A stretch of 19,049 nucleotides of DNA from Chromatiaceae bacterium. GTDB taxonomy: Bacteria; Pseudomonadota; Gammaproteobacteria; Chromatiales; Chromatiaceae. A program made the position numbers and the translations under genes. Position 1 is the first letter of the stretch. Each line of letters begins with the position of its first letter. The notes under the pieces were generated by a model that ran no database searches, was not told the DNA's origin, and was given only the letters and a program-made list of their open reading frames with translations. Location: NCBI GenBank assembly GCA_016938795.1, contig JAFGTZ010000106.1, forward strand, positions 1 to 19,049, in the 5' to 3' direction. This document shows positions 14,086 to 19,049 of this stretch, one piece after another.

Positions 14086-14862
14086 TCAGTCGTAGCACTC
14101 GTCTTTCCAGCGACGCAGCGCGGCGAAAACCTCAGCGGGGGTCTTGAGGGGATGGCCGGCGAAGCGTTCGGCGGCGGCGATGACGTTGGGCTCGGCGGTG
14201 CGCAGAAAAGGATTGGTGGCGAGTTCCAGATCGAGACGCGAGGGGATGGTGGGCAGCCCCTGGTCGCGACGCTCTTGATCCTTGGCCAGACGCTCGGCTA
14301 GGGCGCGGCTCTCGGGCTCGACCCAGCGCGCGAACCCCAGATTCGCCAGGGTGTATTCGTGCGCGCAATAGCACAGCGTCTCGCCCGGCAGGGCGGCAAG
14401 ACGGGCGAGCGAGGCGGCCAGCTGCTCGACGGTTCCGTCGAACACCCGCCCGCAGCCCGCGCCAAAGAGGGTATCGCCGCAGAACAGCGCGCCCGCGCCC
14501 AGATAGGCGATATGGGTCGAGGTATGGCCCGGCAGCGCCAGCACCTGAAACAGGGTTTCGAGCCCGGCAGGCCGCAGTCGCTCGCCCTCGCCCACCGGAT
14601 CGGTCACGCCGGGGATGCGCTCATCGGCGGGGCCATGGACGCGCAGCTCGGGATTGGCCGCGCGCAGCTCCTCCACGGCCCCGATATGGTCAGCGTGATG
14701 ATGGGTCAGGAGCACGGCGCTCAGGGTCACGCCCTCCAGGGCCAGATGCTCCAGCACCGGCTCGGCCTCGCCAGGATCGACCACAACGGCGCTTGGGCCG
14801 CCGTCGGTCAGAAGCCAGATGTAGTTATCGGAAAGTGCCTCGATGGGACGCACCACGAGCAT
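14086..14862 (-). CDS. gloB: hydroxyacylglutathione hydrolase (glyoxalase II)
   Basis: 258 residues of the metallo-beta-lactamase fold. Metal ligands are all visible: THHHADH at residues 53-59 (His54, His56, Asp58, His59), His113 in LPGHTSTH, Asp130 in FCGDTLF and His168 in CAHEYT, which together bind the binuclear metal centre. The C-terminal helical domain, with NPFLRT and a final RRWKDECYD, is typical of GloB and binds the glutathione thioester. It hydrolyses S-lactoylglutathione to lactate and glutathione, completing methylglyoxal detoxification in the cytoplasm. Start ATG 14862 has AGGAGG 8 bases upstream. It converges with draT across 39 bases. Whether it is cotranscribed with dxs is doubtful because of the 205-base gap. 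Confidence 0.96.
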   Translation of the reverse strand: MLVVRPIEALSDNYIWLLTDGGPSAVVVDPGEAEPVLEHLALEGVTLSAVLLTHHHADHIGAVEELRAANPELRVHGPADERIPGVTDPVGEGERLRPAGLETLFQVLALPGHTSTHIAYLGAGALFCGDTLFGAGCGRVFDGTVEQLAASLARLAALPGETLCYCAHEYTLANLGFARWVEPESRALAERLAKDQERRDQGLPTIPSRLDLELATNPFLRTAEPNVIAAAERFAGHPLKTPAEVFAALRRWKDECYD

Positions 14863-14945
14863 TGCCCTGCCCTCCTGTCGCGACCTTTATAGACCAATCA
14901 CAGATGGATTTTTCGGTGAGGGCTGGGGGATAGACGCGGGGGTGT

Positions 14946-14965
14946 CAGCGGCAGGGATGCCGCTG
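14946..14965. repeat. palindrome CAGCGGCA-GGGA-TGCCGCTG, REP-like
   Basis: Perfect 8-base arms around GGGA, in the dxs-gloB gap. Together with the GGATTCACG-type text that follows (14983-14991) it resembles a dispersed gammaproteobacterial intergenic repeat built on GGCAGGGATGCC; that resemblance is from memory and only one copy is in this window. Confidence 0.45.
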
Positions 14966-15021
14966 TCAAGCCTCCAGGAATGGATTCACGTCCGTCCCCC
15001 GTGGCCATCACCCAGCCCGGA

Positions 15022-15052
15022 GCACATCAGGAAAACCGAAAAACTGATGTGC
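15022..15052 (-). terminator. stem-loop after dxs
   Basis: GCACATCAG (15022-15030) and CTGATGTGC (15044-15052) form a perfect 9-base-pair stem with a 13-base AT-rich loop, starting 15 bases past the dxs stop. No T tract follows the stem on the minus strand; a run of T lies in the loop instead. Confidence 0.5.
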
Positions 15053-15067
15053 GATGCGCATATCAAT

Positions 15068-16996
15068 TCAAGCGCCTTGCGCCGCCGCGCCTGGATGCCG
15101 CTCGCCGGGCTGGCCCAGCGCGGCGCGCAGCGAGGCGCTGATGCCGGCCACATCCAGGCCACACTCGGCGAGCTGCTGGGCGTGCTCGGCGTGCTCGATG
15201 TAGCGATCAGGCAGGCCCAGGTGCAGCAGACGCACGCTGACACCCTCGGCGGCGAGCAGCTCGGACACCGCGCTGCCCGCGCCGCCGGCGATGGCGTTTT
15301 CCTCCAGCGTGACCAGCAGCCCATGGGTGCGCGCCAGACGCAGGATCAGGTCGCGATCCAGCGGCTTGACGAAGCGCATGTTGGCCAGGCTGGCATCGAA
15401 GGTCTCGGCCACGGCGCGCGCGGGAGTGACCAGGCTGCCGAAGGCGAGCAGCGCCACCTCGCGCCCCTCACGCAGCAGCTCGCCGCGCCCGATGGGCAGC
15501 GCGGGGGCATCGCGATCAACCGCAACCCCTGGCCCGGTGCCACGCGGATAGCGCACCATGGCCGGCCCTGGGTACTCATAGGCGGTGCGCAGCATCCGGC
15601 GGCATTCGTTCTCGTCAGCGGGGGCGAGAATGAGCAGGTTGGTGAGCGGTCGCGAGAAACTCAGGTCGAAACTGCCGGCATGGGTCGCGCCATCGGGGCC
15701 GACCAGCCCGGCGCGATCCACCGCCAGGGTCACATCGAGATTCTGCAAGCAGACATCATGCACCAGCTGGTCATAGGCGCGCTGCAGAAAACTCGAATAG
15801 ATGGCCACCACGGGCTTGAGGCCCTCGCAGGCCATGCCGGCGGCGAGCGTGACCGCGTGCTGCTCGGCAATGCCGACATCGAAATAGCGATCAGGGAAAC
15901 GGCGTGAGAAGGCGCTGAGGCCCGAGCCCTCGCACATGGCCGGGGTGATGCCAATCAGACGCACATCGCGCTCGGCGGCATCGCACAGCCAGTCGCCGAA
16001 CACCTGGGTGTAGCTCGGCCCCTTACCCTTGCCCTTGCGCAGCTCGCCGGTGTGCCGGTCAAAGGGCGTGACCCCATGGAAGGCCACCGGCTGACCCTCG
16101 GCAGGCTCGTAACCGCGACCCTTTTTGGTCACCACATGCAGCAGACGCTGTCCCGGCATGTCCTTCACATTGCGCAGTGTCTTGATGACCGAGTGCATGT
16201 CGTGGCCATCAATAGGGCCAATGTAGTTGAAACCCAGCTCCTCGAAGAGGGTGCTCGGCATCACCATGCCCTTCATGTGTTCTTCCCAGCGCCCGACCAG
16301 TTCGCGCAGCTGCGGCATGGCGCGCAGCGCACTCTTGCTGCCCTCGCGTACGCTGGTATAGATCTTGCCGGAGAGCAGGCGCGCGAGATGGTTGCTGATG
16401 GCGCCCACCGGAGGCGAGATCGACATCTCGTTGTCGTTGAGAATCACCGTCAGATCCACGTCCATGGAGCCGGCATGATTGAGCGCCTCGAAGGCCATGC
16501 CCGCGCCGAGCGCGCCATCGCCGATGATGGCGATGACCTGACGCCGCTCGCCGCGTTGCCGCGCGGCCAGCGCCATGCCGAGCGCGGCGCTGATCGAGGT
16601 GCTGGAGTGCCCCACGCCAAAGGTGTCGTAGGGGCTTTCCGAGCGCTTGGGGAAGCCCGAGAGCCCGCCCTGCTGGCGCATGGTCGGCATCCGATCACGC
16701 CGCCCGGTGAGAATCTTGTGCGGATAGGCCTGATGACCCACGTCCCACACCAGTCGGTCCTCGGGGGTATCGAAGACGTAATGCAGCCCGATCGTCAACT
16801 CCACCACCCCGAGACCGGCGGCCAGATGTCCGCCGGTACGCGAGACGGTGTCGATGAGATAGGTGCGCAGCTCGCGCGCCAGCTCCGGAAGCTGAGTCTC
16901 GGCCAGGGCGCGCAAATCGTCAGGGGAGTCGATCGAGGCAAGCAGCGGAAGACGGTGCGGCACAAGACCGGAATCGCTCAGGGTGCTGTCGGGCAT
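15068..16996 (-). CDS. dxs: 1-deoxy-D-xylulose-5-phosphate synthase
   Basis: 642 residues of the transketolase family, near the usual ~620. The thiamine-binding stretch starts with GDGALGAGMAFEALNHAG (residues 159-176) and ends with LNDNEMSISPPVG; DVGHQAYPHKILTGR and SISAALGMA are typical of Dxs. The second half has the pyrimidine domain with DVGIAEQHAVTLAAGMA and DRAGLVGPDGATHAG. The enzyme condenses pyruvate and glyceraldehyde-3-phosphate, the first committed step of the MEP isoprenoid pathway, which feeds carotenoids, quinones and bacteriochlorophyll side chains in a phototroph. I chose ATG 16996, since the frame upstream to 17059 looks non-coding; no strong Shine-Dalgarno is visible. The C-terminal tail after the last conserved motif is variable and Ala/Gly-rich. 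It lies 75 bases downstream of cbbR on the same strand. Confidence 0.97.
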   Translation of the reverse strand: MPDSTLSDSGLVPHRLPLLASIDSPDDLRALAETQLPELARELRTYLIDTVSRTGGHLAAGLGVVELTIGLHYVFDTPEDRLVWDVGHQAYPHKILTGRRDRMPTMRQQGGLSGFPKRSESPYDTFGVGHSSTSISAALGMALAARQRGERRQVIAIIGDGALGAGMAFEALNHAGSMDVDLTVILNDNEMSISPPVGAISNHLARLLSGKIYTSVREGSKSALRAMPQLRELVGRWEEHMKGMVMPSTLFEELGFNYIGPIDGHDMHSVIKTLRNVKDMPGQRLLHVVTKKGRGYEPAEGQPVAFHGVTPFDRHTGELRKGKGKGPSYTQVFGDWLCDAAERDVRLIGITPAMCEGSGLSAFSRRFPDRYFDVGIAEQHAVTLAAGMACEGLKPVVAIYSSFLQRAYDQLVHDVCLQNLDVTLAVDRAGLVGPDGATHAGSFDLSFSRPLTNLLILAPADENECRRMLRTAYEYPGPAMVRYPRGTGPGVAVDRDAPALPIGRGELLREGREVALLAFGSLVTPARAVAETFDASLANMRFVKPLDRDLILRLARTHGLLVTLEENAIAGGAGSAVSELLAAEGVSVRLLHLGLPDRYIEHAEHAQQLAECGLDVAGISASLRAALGQPGERHPGAAAQGA

Positions 16997-17071
16997 GATG
17001 TCGTATCTATAGGCTTGGCAAGAGGGATAGTCTAGTCGAATCGGGGATGCGCTGCCCAATGGCCGGGCATG

Positions 17072-17998
17072 TCACTCCAGGCAGGCGCGCACGCAGGCGG
17101 GAGCGGCGATGCGTGCGGCCTCCTCGATGACAAAGGCGCGAAAGGCCTGGGCCGCAGGCGAGAGGCGCTTGCCCTGGCGCGTGACCAGATGCCACTGGCG
17201 CCGGTCGGGAAAGCCCTCGACATCGAGCGTCACCAGACGTCCGGTTTCGAGCTCCAGCTCGATGGTGTGCAACGACACCACTCCAAGCCCCAGCCCCGAG
17301 CGCACCGCCTGCTTGACCGCTTCGTTGCGGGTCATCTGCATCCCCTGACGAATGCTCAGACCATGCTCGCTGAAAAAGCGTTCCATGGCCTGACGGGTGC
17401 CCGAACCCGGCTCGCGCATGACAAAGACCTCCTCGGCGAGACGCACGAGCGCAATGCGCTGCCCGCCCGCCAGAGGGTGATCGGGCGGGGCGATGACCAC
17501 CAGCGGGTTCTCCATGAAGGGTGTGGCCTCGACCTCGACATCGCTCGGCGGCTGCCCCATGAGCACCAGATCGACCGCATTGGCATCGAGCAGCTGCACC
17601 AGGGTCTCGCGGTTGGTGACATCGAGCGTGAGCCGGATGCCCGGATAGCGCTGCTGAAAGACCGCGAGCAGGCGCGGGGCGAAATAGTTGACCGTGCTCG
17701 CCACCGCCACCTGCAAGTGGCCGCGATTGACCCCGCGCAGCGACTCCAGCACCTCCTCCATCTCGACCAGCGAGCGATTGATCTGGCGACTGTAGTGATA
17801 GAGCTCGCGCCCGGCCTCGGTCAGCACGATGCGCTTGCCAAGACGCTCGAAGAGCGCTAGCCCCGCCTCGTCCTCAAGCTGGCGCACCTGCATCGACACC
17901 GCCGGCTGACTCAGATGCAGCTCCTCGGCGGCGCGCGTATAGCTCAACAGACGGGCCACCGCCTCGAACACACGCAACTGTCTAAGAGAGACGTTCAC
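17072..17998 (-). CDS. cbbR: LysR-type regulator of the RuBisCO operon
   Basis: 308 residues. The N-terminal winged helix-turn-helix covers about residues 3-62, with SYTRAAEELHLSQPAVSMQV as the recognition region and LTEAGREL closing the domain. A linker helix and a substrate-binding-like domain (about 93-295) follow, the sensor part that in CbbR binds metabolites such as RuBP, NADPH or ATP. The name rests on strong similarity in type and on its position divergent from rbcL, the usual cbbR arrangement. The start is GTG 17998, with a GGTAGG-like purine stretch upstream; MNVSLRQLRVFEAV matches the usual start of the family. It should activate rbcL from operators in the 229-base intergenic region and repress itself. 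Confidence 0.93.
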   Translation of the reverse strand: MNVSLRQLRVFEAVARLLSYTRAAEELHLSQPAVSMQVRQLEDEAGLALFERLGKRIVLTEAGRELYHYSRQINRSLVEMEEVLESLRGVNRGHLQVAVASTVNYFAPRLLAVFQQRYPGIRLTLDVTNRETLVQLLDANAVDLVLMGQPPSDVEVEATPFMENPLVVIAPPDHPLAGGQRIALVRLAEEVFVMREPGSGTRQAMERFFSEHGLSIRQGMQMTRNEAVKQAVRSGLGLGVVSLHTIELELETGRLVTLDVEGFPDRRQWHLVTRQGKRLSPAAQAFRAFVIEEAARIAAPACVRACLE

Positions 17999-18045
17999 CC
18001 TTGCCTACCCGATCCGAACCAGGCGATCCGGTCCTGCCAGCCATC

Positions 18046-18081
18046 CGATAAACGATAAGCTATAGGTTATATTTAACATAA
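18046..18081. promoter_or_regulatory. candidate CbbR operator cluster
   Basis: The cbbR-rbcL gap becomes AT-rich here. ATAAGCTATAGGTTAT (18055-18070) is a 16-base near-perfect palindrome; only one symmetric pair mismatches. TTAT (18067-18070) and ATAA (18078-18081) form a second inverted pair, and CGATAA is repeated at 18046 and 18053. LysR regulators usually bind such spaced half-sites. No matching TNA-N7-TNA motif is claimed. Confidence 0.5.
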
Positions 18082-18097
18082 GCAATATTTAGTAGAA

Positions 18098-18121
18098 ATT
18101 ATGTGGTCATTCACCAATAAT
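18098..18121. promoter_or_regulatory. second inverted repeat ahead of rbcL
   Basis: ATTAT-G-TGGT (18098-18107) and ACCA-ATAAT (18113-18121) are inverted copies with one extra base in the left arm, around a 5-base centre. It sits about 107-130 bases before the rbcL start and may be a second operator or a leader hairpin. Clear -35 and -10 boxes could not be assigned. Confidence 0.35.
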
Positions 18122-18227
18122 CCTGTCCCAGGTTCCAAGGCACTCTCGCCAACCGAACCACCGAACTCCCGGCCACCGCATCGCGAGCGGCCTCACAACC
18201 AGCGCATCCCTTCGTGGAGGACAGAGC

Positions 18228-19049
18228 ATGGCGAAGACCTACAACGCGGGCGTGAAAGAGTACCGCGAAACCTATTGGGATCCGAACTACAGCCCCAAGG
18301 ACACCGACATCCTGGCCTGCTTCAAGATCACCCCGCAGCCGGGCGTACCGCGTGAAGAGGCCGCCGCTGCGGTGGCCGCCGAGTCTTCGACCGGCACCTG
18401 GACCACTGTCTGGACCGACCTGCTCACCGATCTCGACCACTACAAGGGCCGCGCCTACGCCATCGAGGACGTACCCGGCGACGATGAGCGCTTCTATGCC
18501 TTCATCGCCTACCCCATCGACCTCTTCGAGGAAGGCTCGGTCGTCAACGTCTTCACCTCGCTGGTCGGCAACGTCTTCGGCTTCAAGGCGGTGCGCGGTC
18601 TGCGTCTCGAAGACGTGCGCTTCCCCATCGCCTATGTCATGACCTGCAACGGCCCGCCGCACGGCATCCAGGTCGAGCGCGACATCATGAACAAGTACGG
18701 TCGCCCGATGCTCGGCTGCACCATCAAGCCCAAGCTCGGCCTCTCGGCCAAGAACTACGGGCGCGCGGTCTATGAGTGTCTGCGCGGCGGTCTCGACTTC
18801 ACCAAGGACGACGAGAACGTCAACTCGCAGCCCTTCATGCGCTGGCGTCAGCGCTTCGACTTCGTGATGGAGGCCATCGACAAGGCCGAGCGCGAGACCG
18901 GCGAGCGCAAGGGCCACTATCTGAACGTGACCGCGCCGACCCCGGAAGAGATGTACAAGCGTGCCGAGTACGCCAAGGAGATTGGCGCGCCCATCATCAT
19001 GCACGACTACATCACCGGCGGCTTCTGCGCCAACACCGGTCTGGCCCAG
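18228..19049 (+). CDS. rbcL: form I RuBisCO large subunit (3' truncated by window end)
   Basis: 274 codons are visible and the frame is open at the window edge. The text matches form IA large subunits of purple sulfur bacteria: MAKTYNAGVKEYRETYW, STGTWTTVWTDLLTDLD, GSVVNVFTSLVGNVFGFKAV. Catalytic residues are present: Lys167 and Lys169 in TIKPKLGL (spinach 175 and 177), carbamylated Lys193 in DFTKDDEN (spinach 201) with metal ligands Asp195 and Glu196. It carboxylates ribulose-1,5-bisphosphate in the Calvin cycle. Start ATG 18228 has GGAGG 7 bases upstream. The small subunit gene should follow beyond the window. The divergent neighbour is cbbR. Since Chromatiaceae often carry two RuBisCO sets, which one this is cannot be decided here; cbbL is the alternative name. 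Confidence 0.98.
   Translation, partial: MAKTYNAGVKEYRETYWDPNYSPKDTDILACFKITPQPGVPREEAAAAVAAESSTGTWTTVWTDLLTDLDHYKGRAYAIEDVPGDDERFYAFIAYPIDLFEEGSVVNVFTSLVGNVFGFKAVRGLRLEDVRFPIAYVMTCNGPPHGIQVERDIMNKYGRPMLGCTIKPKLGLSAKNYGRAVYECLRGGLDFTKDDENVNSQPFMRWRQRFDFVMEAIDKAERETGERKGHYLNVTAPTPEEMYKRAEYAKEIGAPIIMHDYITGGFCANTGLAQ

Noticed and set aside
16052..19004. Reading frames antisense to dxs, cbbR and rbcL
   Set aside because: They are shadows of clearly identified genes in a high-GC genome, with no ribosome binding sites or recognisable domains.

Overview
The window comes from a GC-rich, nitrogen-fixing, CO2-fixing bacterium, most likely a purple sulfur bacterium (Chromatiaceae, Gammaproteobacteria). 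Three things point there: a form I RuBisCO large subunit with divergent cbbR, a Mo-nitrogenase nifHDKT operon with divergent draT, and a membrane pyrophosphatase of a kind frequent in phototrophs. Genus and species cannot be fixed from the sequence alone.

Layout. (1) Positions 1-7330 are mixed: the 3' part of a TauD/TfdA-type dioxygenase, a convergent two-domain sulfurtransferase (sseA type), a 66-residue protein behind a good sigma-54-type promoter, a six-helix membrane protein, two unrecognised soluble proteins, the membrane-bound pyrophosphatase hppA, and an unrecognised 103-residue protein. (2) Positions 7520-13009, minus strand, are the nitrogenase operon: nifH, nifD, nifK, nifT, a two-cluster ferredoxin, then nifY. 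Key residues of NifD and NifK fall at exactly the Azotobacter vinelandii positions. A textbook -24/-12 promoter lies ahead of nifH and a NifA-type site TGT-N10-ACA lies about 130 bp upstream of the predicted start. (3) draT (plus strand, 13192) is divergent from nifH, and the NifA-type site overlaps its first codons. draG is not beside it. (4) gloB and dxs, housekeeping genes, follow on the minus strand. (5) cbbR (minus) and rbcL (plus, cut by the window end) are divergent across an AT-rich region with several inverted repeats.

How the genes work together. NifH, NifD and NifK are the nitrogenase enzyme. NifY probably handles apo-dinitrogenase or FeMo-co, and the ferredoxin probably supplies electrons. 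DraT would switch NifH off by ADP-ribosylating an arginine that is present in this NifH (Arg101). CbbR is expected to control the RuBisCO operon, the other large electron sink of such cells. HppA can couple pyrophosphate hydrolysis to ion pumping, and Dxs feeds isoprenoid, carotenoid and (bacterio)chlorophyll side-chain synthesis.

The least expected signals are non-coding. The stop codons of nifD and nifK both sit at the edge of the same roughly 50-bp imperfect repeat. A strong hairpin with a T tract separates the ferredoxin gene from nifY. A sigma-54-type promoter with no visible NifA site precedes the 66-residue protein. I see no mobile element, CRISPR array, tRNA or rRNA, and no clear evidence of an entirely new system.
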